A DNA stretch of 64,000 nt from RHLJ01 sp965601955 (lineage in GTDB: Bacteria; Bacteroidota; Rhodothermia; Balneolales; Balneolaceae), in the NCBI GenBank assembly GCA_965601955.1, contig OZ271855.1, forward strand, positions 2,852,001-2,916,000, read 5' to 3'. The position numbers were made by a program, and so were the translations under genes. Position 1 is the first letter of the stretch. The number at the start of each line of letters is the position of its first letter. The notes beneath the pieces are model-generated. The model saw nothing but the letters and a program-made list of their open reading frames with translations. It had not been told where the DNA came from and searched no databases. This document shows positions 25,624 to 36,600 of the stretch, in pieces.

Positions 25624-27354
25624 TTGACCCTTCGAAATACACATACCAACTCATTCAGGCTGTTATGCGAGATTGCACAAACCATTTCGAACACCCGGGG
25701 AAATAATGCCAAGATTAAACTGGGGGCAGAATACTTTAGCTCTCTTCAAAGCGATGATGATCTAAGACTTGCCGCCCGATATCTAAGTGAGGGGGCATTC
25801 TCTTCAGTTTCAGGGAAAAGGGCTTCCGTAGGCTATAGAACAGTTGCCACTCTTGCGGCTGAATTTTGTGAAATTGATTATGAGCTGGTATTTAAACCGA
25901 GTAGAACAGCTACCGGGAGTTCTTCAGAAACGATTCAACGATTATTCGACAACGTTCCTGAAGCCAGAGAGAAATGGTCTAATACACAGCCTGGACTTCA
26001 GGAAGTCGATGCTATCTTCGAACAACTCTATGTCACTTCGAAAAGAGAGCTCAAAAACCAAATCCTTTGGGAAGCATGGACCAAACTGACCCCGCTTGAA
26101 GTCAAGTACTTCCTTCGAATACTGGGACAAGGCTCCCTCCGCATTGGTTTTGAAACTAAAAGTGTGGAAAACGCCATCGCTAAAGCTTTCAATCAACCCT
26201 TAGAACAAGTTCGATATGCCAGAATGATTACCGGGAGCATTGAAGAAACAGCACTCATGGCTAAAAATGATCGATTGGGAGACGCTACCTTTGAAATGTT
26301 TAGCCCCATTGCCTTTATGCTTGCTTCCCCTATCGAAAGCAGGGCAGTGGAAAACCTATCAGAATATATCGCAGAGGAAAAGTTTGATGGCATGAGATGC
26401 CAGGCCCACATAGCCAATGGCAAAGTGAAGTTATTCTCCAGGGATTTGAATGAAATTACCGGCTCTTTCCCAGAAATCCTCGACTTCTTCGAGCAAAAAG
26501 ATGTCCCCCCTGTAGTGTTAGATGGTGAAATCTGTGTATTCAAAGAAGACACTATCATGCCTTTTCAACTACTTCAAAAGCGGATGGGAGTTAAGAAGCC
26601 TTCAGCTACACTCCTTGAAGAATATCCCGTGCTCTTTATCGCTTACGACGTTTTATATATTGATGGAGAACCTTTATTTGATGAAACCTTAGCTGAACGA
26701 AGAGAGAAACTGGAACACCTATCAACTGAGCATAGCCTACCACTTACCTCGCAAATGGTAATCGATGATAAAGATGACGTGGAAGAACTTTTTCAGCGGG
26801 CTTTAAACCATGGTAATGAGGGGCTCATGCTCAAGCGTAAAGATTCAACCTATGAATATGGCCAAAGAAAAAAATCCTGGTTGAAAGTTAAGAAGCCAAG
26901 TGGCTCATTGGATACCGTCATGCTCTATGCTCATGCAGGGAGTGGGAAACGAGGTGGAACTTATTCCGATTTTACCCTGGGCATCTCTGTAAAAGATGAT
27001 GATCGATATGAAGAAGAGTTTATTCCTATTGGAAAGGCTTATGGTGGTTATTCTGATGAGGAGCTGAAAAAGATGAATGCCCTCATCAAAGAAATTACCC
27101 TCGAACGTTTTGGGCCCACCCTTTTATTAAAACCGCATTTAGTGGTAGAACTCGAGTTCGAAGACATTCAAATCAATAAAAGGACCAAAGCGAAGTATAC
27201 CTTGCGCTTCCCACGGTTCAAAGCCATACGCTGGGATCTCTCTCCTTCAGATGTTGATACCCTCAAAGAAGTAGAACGCCTCTATGAAAAAAAAATAAGT
27301 CAGGAAAGAGAACGGCAAGGAAAAAACCCCTCATTTACCTTCGCTGGTGCATAA
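25624..27354 (+). CDS. ATP-dependent DNA ligase, ligase-associated DNA damage response type
   Basis: The 576-residue enzyme has an N-terminal DNA-binding domain like that of archaeal/eukaryotic ligases (LAARYLSEGAF), the adenylation motif I EEKFDGMRCQ with the catalytic Lys, motif III FIAYDVLYIDGEPL, motif IV NEGLMLKRKDS, motif V KSWLKVKK and a C-terminal OB fold ending RFPRFKAIRWDLSPSD. It is bacterial, but with the long N-terminal domain, unlike LigD. A TTG at 25624 is the first start, just after the inverted repeat. It probably forms a unit with the exonuclease. Confidence 0.95.
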   Translation: MTLRNTHTNSFRLLCEIAQTISNTRGNNAKIKLGAEYFSSLQSDDDLRLAARYLSEGAFSSVSGKRASVGYRTVATLAAEFCEIDYELVFKPSRTATGSSSETIQRLFDNVPEAREKWSNTQPGLQEVDAIFEQLYVTSKRELKNQILWEAWTKLTPLEVKYFLRILGQGSLRIGFETKSVENAIAKAFNQPLEQVRYARMITGSIEETALMAKNDRLGDATFEMFSPIAFMLASPIESRAVENLSEYIAEEKFDGMRCQAHIANGKVKLFSRDLNEITGSFPEILDFFEQKDVPPVVLDGEICVFKEDTIMPFQLLQKRMGVKKPSATLLEEYPVLFIAYDVLYIDGEPLFDETLAERREKLEHLSTEHSLPLTSQMVIDDKDDVEELFQRALNHGNEGLMLKRKDSTYEYGQRKKSWLKVKKPSGSLDTVMLYAHAGSGKRGGTYSDFTLGISVKDDDRYEEEFIPIGKAYGGYSDEELKKMNALIKEITLERFGPTLLLKPHLVVELEFEDIQINKRTKAKYTLRFPRFKAIRWDLSPSDVDTLKEVERLYEKKISQERERQGKNPSFTFAGA

Positions 27355-27452
27355 TTTTAGATACCCTACACACACTCTACATTTCTAATTCTTTGTAACA
27401 AATCATTCTATTATCATCTTTGAATTAGCTTATCAATAAACACAAGGGTAGT

Positions 27453-30400
27453 ATGAACAGTCATTCAAAGTTTATCGCGCGAAGTATCGCGATCTTTTCT
27501 TTTTTGATGCTTTCCACCCCACTACTAGCCCAAAATATTTCCATCCCTGGAATAACGGGCGTCGATTTTGACACTACGGGAGGAAGCTATACCATTTCTT
27601 TTTCCACGAACTTTAATGTTCACGGAATAGACATTACATCATCTGGGTTAAGCCTAAGTTATAATGACGATGATGAAACACTCTCACTGTACGGAACTGC
27701 TTCCGCATCTTTTGATGGGGAAAGTATGGCAGTGGGTTTTGGAGATGCCGGAAGTCCTGGCCTGGTAATTACTGATGGAGCCCTTACTTCGGTTTCATTA
27801 AGTATTACTTCCGCTTTTACCTTGCGCTCTCTTTCAATAACTCCGGATAATCTTGGGTTTACCTGGACTTCGGGCTCAACTTCATTCAGCATCTATGGCG
27901 ATTTAACAGCAACCGTGGGTTCTGATGATATAGATGCAAGCCTTGGAGATATTGGTGATCCTGGAATCGTCATAGATAATGGAGATATCACTTCCATTAA
28001 TATGTCCATATCTGCGGAGTTCTCAATCAATGGGTTAACCATCACTCCAACTGATTTAACCTTTGAGTATGACGAAGCCAACAGCCAGTATGAGATTTAT
28101 GGAGATATCACTGCCGGTTTTGATGGAAATACCATAGCGGGAAGCTTGGGTGATGCTGATACTCCGGGTTTCGTAATCCAGAGTGGGGCATTAACCAGTT
28201 TAAATATTGGAGTAACCGCAGATTTCTCACTCGAATCTTTAACAGTAAGCCCAGATGCTTTAACCTTTCAATGGGATGCCGGAAGTAGCCATTTTGAAAT
28301 CTTTGGTTCAGCTTCCATCTCATTTAGTGGTAATACTGCTGATATTGGGCTTGGCGATGACAGCACACCAGGACTGGTTATCGATTCAGGAAGCATCACT
28401 TCCCTAAATATGTCGCTGACTACTGATTTCACAATCGATGGCTTAACCATATCTCCGGACAACCTAACTCTTGCCTACTCAAGTGCTGATGACGAGTACC
28501 AGGCCTTTGGCGATATCGAAGTTAGCCTGGATGGAAACACAGTAAATGGAGCATTGGGAGATGCAGGAAGTCCTGGATTTGTAATTGACGGAGGAAGCCT
28601 GACTAGCTTCAATATTGATATAAGCGGAAATATTGACCTGAAAGGAATCTCCCTTACTTCTGATGGCATCACCTTTGAATACGATGCCACAAGCGTTCAT
28701 TTTGAGATGTATGGATCAGCAACTACCACCATTGACGGTAACTCTATTGATCTAGCTTTAGGTGATTCAGACGACCCTGGAGTAATTGTTGATGGTGGTT
28801 CTTTAACTCATATCAATTTTGGGATTACTGCCGACTTTGATATGAAAGGCATAACCATCTCCCCTACTGACCTCACCTTAGAATATGATTCTGGAAACGA
28901 CTTCTATGAATTTTATGGTGATTTGACGGTTAAATTTGATGGAGAAGAAGTAGATGCCAGCTTCGGAGATGCTGACGATCCAGGAATGGTATACGATAGT
29001 GGGAGTATCACTCATATCAATTTTGGAGTAACGGCTGACTTCTCTGTAAAAGGAATAACCGTTTCACCAGATGCCTTCACCTTCGAGTACGACTCTGGTA
29101 ATGACTACTTTGAGATGTATGGATCCGTAGCGGTCAAATTTGACGGTGAAGAAGTAGATGCAGGTATGGGAGATAGCAGTGATCCAGGACTTGTATTCGA
29201 TAGCGGAAGTATTACGCATGTAAACTTTAGCCTCACCGCTGATTTTGAAATTAAGAGCCTGGCAATAGTTCCAACTGATCTAACCTTTGAGTATGACTCA
29301 GGAGACGATCATTTTGAGATGTATGGTGACCTTACCTTCAAAATCGGTAGCGATGAACTAACCGCCAATATGGGAGATGCCGACGATCCCGGACTAACCT
29401 ATAAAAGCAACAGCATCCAGCACGTAAACATCGGTGTAACTGCCGATTTTTCCCTGGAAGGACTAAAAATAAAAACCACTGATTTAGGTGCTGAGTGGAA
29501 TAGCGGATCAGACTACCACATCTATGGAGATGCCGATTTAAGTATCGATAGCGAAAATATTGATGTAGACTTCGGAACCTTCAGTGATCCTGGAATCGTG
29601 GTTCGGAATGGTAATCTTCACTCCTTTGAGGTAGATGTTAACAGCGACCTTAAGCTGGGCAACCTTGAAGTAGAGACTAAAGACCTTGATATCAAATATT
29701 CCAGCAGCAAGTATGAAGTAACAGGTGAGATGGCAATTACCGAAGTATTCTCTCTTTCTGTTACCCTTGGTGAAGGAAGTCAGGGTGGCCTCGAAATTGA
29801 TGTAAGTGGTTCTGAGCCACGCTTCAAAGTAGAAGCACTGGAAATTGACATCGAGCATGCCAACCTTGGCGCCATTGACCTGAAGAAACTTGATCTTAAG
29901 TTTAACAGCAGCGGTATTGAAGAATCAGATGTTGCCGTGGTATTCCCGCAAGGATGGGAAATTGATGCTATTATGAAGTTCACGGGCAATCCTGCTAAAC
30001 TGAACAGCATCGAAATCGATTACCGTGCAGATAACATTGGTGAAGCCATTGAAATCTTCGAAGGAGTTCAGTTAACCCTGTTAGGGGCTTCGGTAGACAA
30101 CCTGACTAAGCCTTCAGAACTCACCGTTACGGGTAGTATCGAGACCATTTATGGGGGTGGATTTACCCTGGCAGGAGAATCAGCCACTCTGCTCCAAATG
30201 AGAGACGATGTAACCATCGAACCCAATTTCTTTGAAATAAATGGGGATGTAAATGTGGGCGCCTATCGTTCAGGTTCCGATTCCTGGCACTCGTTAATCG
30301 GTAGCGGTGATATCGATCTCTCTATTGGTACGACCTTCTACTACATTCCATTTGGTGAGACGGTCTGCGAAGAACTTGAAATAGCTACAGGAGAACCCGT

Positions 30401-31808
30401 TTGTCTTACTACCGAATGGACAGGTGTAAAAGCCAGCGCAGACATCAAAATACCTGGCGATCCGCTTATTGAAGCAAAAGCAACCGTTACCCTGGATAGT
30501 CATCAAAATTTTGATGCCCTCATAGATCTTGAATTTATCGTGCCTCATTGGGTTCCATTTATTGGTGGTAAGCACTATGGTAGTGTGGACGGTGCTGTAC
30601 GTTACAAGCATGGCGATCTGCATCATAGTTATGGAGCTGGCTGGGTTCGTATCAAAACCTTCTGGCACACCTACCATGTGGGTGCAGAGTACAACTTTGG
30701 CAGCAGAAAGGTATCCAAAATTGGTAGCGGCACGATCAGTAGTATTCAAAGGGAGATAAATGACGACCAAAACAAAGCAGTTACAGATGGAACTGCTCCG
30801 CAAATGGTTGTTCACACCTTTGATGTTACCGACCCTATGCCAAATACAATGCTTATTGAAATTGATTGGGCAGAAGCGTCTGATTCGGCATTAATCTCTG
30901 TGATCGGACCTGGAGGAAATTACGAGTTAACTAAAGGTGTGGTTCTATCAGAGAATGACAGTACTACTACCCCAACGCTCACTTATGAAGAGAATATGGA
31001 TGTAGTGTACGGTGATACCTCTTCTATTTTCTTGTATACCTCTCCTTCCGCGTTCAATGAAGATTCAAGTATGGCTAAAGCCAAGCTATTAGATGGCCGA
31101 TACCAATTGGTGATTTCCTTCTTTGATGAAGCAACTGCCATCGATTCCGTAACCTTTACTCCATTGTGGCAGGCACCGGATGTTTCCATTTCAGCAGAAA
31201 AAACGGACGACAATCGATTTGAGCTTGAAATAGATTACTGGAGTACCTTACCAGATTCGACCATTCTCTCCTTCTATGTAGCCTCATCCGCAGAAACTAC
31301 AGATGGAAAATTAATCGATCATGTTTATGCAAGTAATTTTGATGAACTGGGCAACGGTACAGAGACCTATGAGTTAATCCCTGATTTCGTAACCGGAGCA
31401 GATACACTCTATTTCTACGGGATTATTGAGGATGGAGAAAATCCACCAGTTAAAACTGAAGTAACTCAAGGCTTCCCCTATCAACCGGATATTATTGGAC
31501 AGCTGGTATTTCCAGCCGGAGCGGATTCTCTGAAAGAAGGCCAACGTGTATTTATTGATGAAGACGTTGATGGCAGCTTTGATGTAGAGTCTACCGGAGG
31601 GCTTGAACTCTTTGCAATCACAGATTCCAGCGGCTTCTTCGCAATCAGCGGATTAACTTCTGGTGAAGAATATGAATTACGAATCGTATTACCCCAGGGG
31701 TATCGAATCGTAGGTGAAACCGATCGTTTCGGTTCTGAAATCATACAGTTTGATGGAACTCCTCAAACTCTTGTAATAACCATGGAAGCTTACACTGAGG
31801 AGGACTAA
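27453..31808 (+). CDS. Giant secreted repeat protein, cassette 1 (about ten 68-residue repeats)
   Basis: I do not recognise a named family. The 1451 residues begin with a signal peptide (SIAIFSFLMLSTPLLAQ). About ten repeats of 68 residues follow. A typical unit begins DFEIKSLAIVPTDLTFEYDS, continues DHFEMYGDL and has a GDADDPGL turn before SIQHVNIGVTA. A non-repeated region conserved in all three paralogues follows (from DLKLGNLEVE through GGFTL, SLIGSGDIDL and VPFIGGKHYGSVDGAVRYK). The last ~100 residues look like an SdrD_B-type domain (VFIDEDVDGSFDVES, YELRIVLPQGYR). The many Asp/Gly turns suggest calcium binding. The protein has no T9SS sorting domain itself, while the gene three bases downstream encodes one that does. 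Confidence 0.85.
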   Translation: MNSHSKFIARSIAIFSFLMLSTPLLAQNISIPGITGVDFDTTGGSYTISFSTNFNVHGIDITSSGLSLSYNDDDETLSLYGTASASFDGESMAVGFGDAGSPGLVITDGALTSVSLSITSAFTLRSLSITPDNLGFTWTSGSTSFSIYGDLTATVGSDDIDASLGDIGDPGIVIDNGDITSINMSISAEFSINGLTITPTDLTFEYDEANSQYEIYGDITAGFDGNTIAGSLGDADTPGFVIQSGALTSLNIGVTADFSLESLTVSPDALTFQWDAGSSHFEIFGSASISFSGNTADIGLGDDSTPGLVIDSGSITSLNMSLTTDFTIDGLTISPDNLTLAYSSADDEYQAFGDIEVSLDGNTVNGALGDAGSPGFVIDGGSLTSFNIDISGNIDLKGISLTSDGITFEYDATSVHFEMYGSATTTIDGNSIDLALGDSDDPGVIVDGGSLTHINFGITADFDMKGITISPTDLTLEYDSGNDFYEFYGDLTVKFDGEEVDASFGDADDPGMVYDSGSITHINFGVTADFSVKGITVSPDAFTFEYDSGNDYFEMYGSVAVKFDGEEVDAGMGDSSDPGLVFDSGSITHVNFSLTADFEIKSLAIVPTDLTFEYDSGDDHFEMYGDLTFKIGSDELTANMGDADDPGLTYKSNSIQHVNIGVTADFSLEGLKIKTTDLGAEWNSGSDYHIYGDADLSIDSENIDVDFGTFSDPGIVVRNGNLHSFEVDVNSDLKLGNLEVETKDLDIKYSSSKYEVTGEMAITEVFSLSVTLGEGSQGGLEIDVSGSEPRFKVEALEIDIEHANLGAIDLKKLDLKFNSSGIEESDVAVVFPQGWEIDAIMKFTGNPAKLNSIEIDYRADNIGEAIEIFEGVQLTLLGASVDNLTKPSELTVTGSIETIYGGGFTLAGESATLLQMRDDVTIEPNFFEINGDVNVGAYRSGSDSWHSLIGSGDIDLSIGTTFYYIPFGETVCEELEIATGEPVCLTTEWTGVKASADIKIPGDPLIEAKATVTLDSHQNFDALIDLEFIVPHWVPFIGGKHYGSVDGAVRYKHGDLHHSYGAGWVRIKTFWHTYHVGAEYNFGSRKVSKIGSGTISSIQREINDDQNKAVTDGTAPQMVVHTFDVTDPMPNTMLIEIDWAEASDSALISVIGPGGNYELTKGVVLSENDSTTTPTLTYEENMDVVYGDTSSIFLYTSPSAFNEDSSMAKAKLLDGRYQLVISFFDEATAIDSVTFTPLWQAPDVSISAEKTDDNRFELEIDYWSTLPDSTILSFYVASSAETTDGKLIDHVYASNFDELGNGTETYELIPDFVTGADTLYFYGIIEDGENPPVKTEVTQGFPYQPDIIGQLVFPAGADSLKEGQRVFIDEDVDGSFDVESTGGLELFAITDSSGFFAISGLTSGEEYELRIVLPQGYRIVGETDRFGSEIIQFDGTPQTLVITMEAYTEED

Positions 31809-31810
31809 TC

Positions 31811-33397
31811 ATGAAGTTTCTGAAATATATTTTATCGACTCTTTTACTTTGTTTCCTTGCCATTTCTACCTACGCGCAGGACTTACTTGAATCCGAGCAG
31901 CCCGAAGCTGTTGAACATGCCTTATACGGATGGTCTTCTGCTCTTCTGGGAGATTGGGCCATAGTAGGCGCTCCCCAAAAGGACATCGGCAACTATCAGT
32001 CTGCTGGTTCTATACTCTTCTATCAAAAAGTTGATGATGAATGGAACATAGCTTTAGAAGCCTCTCCTCTTGGCTTGACTGATTTCACCAATTTTGGTGC
32101 CAGTGTTAGCCTTGGATACGACGATGCCCTTATTGGCGCAACTGGCGATCATGAAGGGGGTATTCATTCGGGAGCAGTGTATGCTTACGAATACAATGAT
32201 ACCACTTGGGTACAGGGCCAAAAACTCAAAGCATCTGATACCAAAGCCGGATCCAGGTTTGGAGTATCTGTAGATATGTTTGGGCCTCTTGCTGTTGTAG
32301 GAGCAAGCCAGGCTACCGGTAATGAAGTCAAATCCGGAGCTGCATATCTATTTGAGAAGGTAGAAGGAGCATGGACTCAAACAGCCAAATTGATGGCTGA
32401 AGATGGTTCTTCACATGACTCTTTTGGTCATTCGGTTACCATGGTTAATGAATCCATTATTGCTGTTGGAGCTTATAACGCCGACGGTGCTACCGAAAGA
32501 ACCGGGGTAGTCTATATCTTTGAAAAGGAAGATGACGAATGGGAACAAACAGCCAAACTCTATGATGTGGCTGGAGCTTCCAGCGATCTGTTCGGTTATA
32601 GCGTAACCGCAGCCGAGATATACATTACAGCAACAGCAGAAAGCAGTTCAATTCATGGCTTCGGTGGATTCCTTTATGTTGGCGCTCCGGGTACCATTAA
32701 TGAGAATGGTAAAACCGGTTCGGTATATCTCTATGAAAAAACGGGTGAAGGAAGCTGGGAGTTAAACGAAGAACTAATCGAAGCGAGCAGCGAGCATAAC
32801 GACTATTTCGGAATCTCTGTTGCAGCAAACGAATATGGTGGTTTCTACGTTGGAGCAAGTCGTTCTTCACAAAGCACAGTTAGCAAAACCGGAACGGTAT
32901 ATCAGTATGAAGTGTGGCCTTTCTTTGATGTAACTCCAGAATCTGAAGTAAATATTATCACCATCACAGAATCTGGGGAATTCGACAATTTTGGCTACCA
33001 GGTAGCTGCGGATGAGCTGACATTGCTGGTTTCCTCTCCACATGCTGATGTAGACGACGCCATGAATTCCGGAGCGGTTTATTTCTTTGATTACCAATTT
33101 GTTTCTAATGAAGAGACACCCGGTGAAGAAATCATTGAGTATAAGCTTGAACAAAACTACCCAAATCCGTTCAACCCTACTACTACCATCAATTACCAGG
33201 TTAAAGATGCGGGATTAGTACGATTGACCGTTTACAATTTATTGGGACAGGCAGTTCAAGTGTTGGTAAATGAACAAAAAGCTACCGGTTCATATACTGC
33301 TACGTTCAATGCTTCTTCTATGGCATCAGGGTTTTACTTTTACACGCTGGAAGTAAATGACTTTGCCAGTACTAAGAAGATGATGCTTATCAAATAA
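31811..33397 (+). CDS. FG-GAP beta-propeller protein with T9SS sorting domain, cassette 1
   Basis: The 528-residue protein has a signal peptide (LLLCFLAISTYAQ), about seven integrin-alpha-like FG-GAP repeats (FGASVSLGYDDALIGA, SRFGVSVDMFGPLAVVGA, DSFGHSVTMVNESIIAVGA) and a C-terminal type A T9SS sorting domain (LEQNYPNPFNPTTTINYQ ... GFYFYTLEV, TKKMMLIK). The predicted route is Sec, then T9SS, then the cell surface. It follows the giant repeat gene by two bases, so the products probably act together, for example as a surface complex (inference). Confidence 0.92.
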   Translation: MKFLKYILSTLLLCFLAISTYAQDLLESEQPEAVEHALYGWSSALLGDWAIVGAPQKDIGNYQSAGSILFYQKVDDEWNIALEASPLGLTDFTNFGASVSLGYDDALIGATGDHEGGIHSGAVYAYEYNDTTWVQGQKLKASDTKAGSRFGVSVDMFGPLAVVGASQATGNEVKSGAAYLFEKVEGAWTQTAKLMAEDGSSHDSFGHSVTMVNESIIAVGAYNADGATERTGVVYIFEKEDDEWEQTAKLYDVAGASSDLFGYSVTAAEIYITATAESSSIHGFGGFLYVGAPGTINENGKTGSVYLYEKTGEGSWELNEELIEASSEHNDYFGISVAANEYGGFYVGASRSSQSTVSKTGTVYQYEVWPFFDVTPESEVNIITITESGEFDNFGYQVAADELTLLVSSPHADVDDAMNSGAVYFFDYQFVSNEETPGEEIIEYKLEQNYPNPFNPTTTINYQVKDAGLVRLTVYNLLGQAVQVLVNEQKATGSYTATFNASSMASGFYFYTLEVNDFASTKKMMLIK

Positions 33398-33398
33398 G

Positions 33399-33493
33399 CA
33401 ATTAAGAATGTTTCAATGATCAATTAGGAATTAGTTGTGTACCTACATATTCAAACGCTAATTCCTAATTGAAACATTCTTAATTCTTAATTG
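33399..33493. repeat. 95-bp hairpin repeat, copy 1 of 3
   Basis: It starts CAATTAAGAATGTTTCAATG directly after the FG-GAP stop codon and folds back on CTAATTCCTAATTGAAACAT near its end. The stem is interrupted by a small bulge (GATCAAT). Near-identical copies follow the other two FG-GAP genes. Confidence 0.9.
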
Positions 33494-33607
33494 ATCTCCC
33501 CTTTTATTCTATTATTCCTAATTACAAAAAAAAGTGTGCTATTTTTGGTCTACCTGATTTAGTAGTTGAAAAAAAATTCACTACACTTAGCGAAAACCTG
33601 GTAGACA

Positions 33608-36600
33608 ATGGCAAAACTCTTCTTTAGATGCAGTTCATTATTTCTCTTTATCTGCATTTTTTTATCCCCCACCTCAACCATTAACGCTCAATCATTCACT
33701 ATAAGTGGTATATCCGGTATTAGTTTTGATACCACTGGTGGTGATTTTACGGTTGATTTCACCGATGATTTTACCGCCTTTGGTGTAACAATAAGCCCAC
33801 AATCACTAAGCTTTTCCTACTCCGAATCCGAAAGTCTGTTTGAGCTGGATGGTACCGTTGAAACCTCATTCGATGGTGAAACCATTGATGCCACACTTGA
33901 CCTGGATGTCTCTGGCGAATCCTTAGAGTCTATCGTTTTATCTATTTCTACAGAGTTCAGTATGAAATCGCTCACCGTAACCCCAACCGATCTTGGCTTT
34001 GAATGGACGGGAGGAACCAATTTTGGAATCTTTGGAGAAGCGGATATTTCACTGGATGAAGAAAGCGTAACTATATCGATGGGTGATTCAGATGATCCAG
34101 GGATACTCATTGAAGACGGTACGATTACCCAGTTTTCCATGTCGATAACGGCTGATTTTGACTTAAAAGCTGTTACTATCTCCCCTTCCGATTTAACGTT
34201 TGAGTATGATGCATCCGAAGATTATATCGAGATGTACGGAGATGTAAGCATCACTTTCGGGGATGAAGAAATGGATGTAGGCATGGGAGATTCAGATGAT
34301 CCTGGGCTTATTTATGATAGCGGAAGCATTACCCATATAAACTTTGGAGTAACCGCTGATTTTGAAATTAGCTCGTTAACCATCTCTCCTACCGGGTTAA
34401 CTTTTGAGTATGATACTGGAGAAGATTACTTCGAAATGTATGGGGACATTGAGTTCAAAATTGGAGATGACGATGTGGTTGCCACTCTTGGGGATTCCGA
34501 TAACCCGGGACTCATTATTGATGACGGGTCTGTTACCGAAGTCAATATTGGTATCACCGAAGATTTCACCTTTTCCGGGCTTAGTGTAAAAACCGAGGAC
34601 CTGGGTGTTGAATGGCAAAGCGGAAGCGAATTTTATCTTTATGGAGATGCGAGCCTGAGTGTAGATAACGAAACCATTGATACGGATTTTGGGACTTCTG
34701 ATGATCCTGGCCTGGTCATTGAGAATGGAGTCCTCAAATCTTTTGAGGTAGATGTAAATAGTGATCTAACGCTTGGAAACCTGGAAGTTGAAGCAAAAGA
34801 CCTCGATATCGCATACTCAAGCGGCGTTTTTGAAGTGACCGGAGAACTCGAAATTACCGAGGTATTTTCACTTTCGGTTACTTTAGGAAGTGATGATGCT
34901 CCCGGACTTGAAATCGATGTAAGCGGAAGTGAACCCACCTTTAAAGTGGAAGATTTAACCATTGAAATTGACCACGCCGATTTAGGAACCATTGATTTGA
35001 AGAGCTTTGTGCTTTCCTTTGATGAAAATGGGATTACTGAATCAGAAGTGGATGTGGTATTCACCTCTGGAACTGAAATAGATGCGGACATTAAATTTGC
35101 TGGAGATCCAGTCTCTATTGATGAGATTTCCATCACTTATACAGCCGATAACCTGGAAGAGGCCCTGGAATTATTCGAAGGTATTCAAATAGCAGAAATG
35201 AGTGGAACGGTTGGCAACCTGACCAATACTTCCGATTTATTTGTGGATGCAGACCTAACAGCCATTTTCGGAGGAGGATTTACCCTGTCTGGAGAATCAG
35301 CTACTCTTTTGGAGATGTATGATGCAGTTTCGATAGACGCTAATGAGTTCACCATGAGTGGCGAAGTAAATGTAGGTGCCTATGAAGATGGAGATGATTG
35401 GAAGAGTTTATTGGGAGATGGAGATTTTTCCCTGGATGTGATTTTCCAGGATTACACTGAAACAGTTGAATACGAAAATCCAGAGTATGATTTATTTATC
35501 GAAGCGGGGGTTTCTGAAGAAGATCTTGAATCAGCTGGAATTGATGAATATTTATCCGTTGATGTAAGTTATACTGCATCTGTACTTGCCGAGATAGATG
35601 TTTCGATACCATCCGATCCATTAGTTGAATTTGATGCTTCGCTATATGTGAATTCGAATAAAGACTTTGATGCACTCATTGATGTCACTTTCTATGTTCC
35701 AAGTTCTATTCCTTTTATTGGAGGAGATAAATTAGGGAGCGTAGATGGAGCTATTCGGTATAAATACAATGACCTTTCCGATAGCTATGCAGCGGGATGG
35801 ACAAAGATTACGGTAGTTTGGGTCAAGTATTACCTGGGCGCGAAATACAAGTTTAAAAATCAAAGCATCAGCACCTTCTCTGGTAAAAGTAACATAAGCG
35901 ATATAGAAGATGATATTGAAGATGATGAGAGTGAAAAGGCGCTTACGGATCACTCTCCATACATCGTCAGTTCCCATACCTTTGAAGTATACGATGACCC
36001 CGTAGCCCCAAATTATCTGCAATTTATTGCAGATTGGGGCTCCGAAATTGATAGCGTATTAATCACGGTTGTAGGTCCGGAAGGTGTTTATGAGCTTTCT
36101 CGGGCAACTATGGTTTCTCAGGATGATTCCACTGGTCAGCCGACCTTTGATTATGAAGAAAACATGACCTGGGTAACTGAGGATACCGGAGCTGTATTCA
36201 TCATTCATTCACCTTCAGCTATGAGTGAAGAAGAAATTGGACACACCAGGTTAGTAGATGGCCGTTACCAGGTACTCATCTCTCTTCCAAAAGATCAGGC
36301 TCCCGATTCAGTTTCTCTTGATGTTACCGACATATACCAGTCACCTATTATTGACCTGGAAGTATCCAGCTCAGGTAGTACCTATGAGTTAACAGCCGAT
36401 TACTGGACCAATTTGCCGGATTCAACTCATATAACATTCTATGTAAATACTGTCCGCTCTTATGATTTAGCAAGTATTCTTACCCATGTTGAAGCTGAAA
36501 GCTTTGATGAGGATGGATATGGATCAGAATCTATTACAGTTTCTCCTGACCTGCTTTCAACTGCTGATTCCCTGTATTTTTTTGCCGTTATCGACGATGG

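Noticed and set aside
27393..27400. TGTAACA upstream of giant gene 1 as a target of the ECF sigma factor
   Set aside because: The word alone is too short. The downstream ATCTGGACT box of the lipoprotein leader is absent here.
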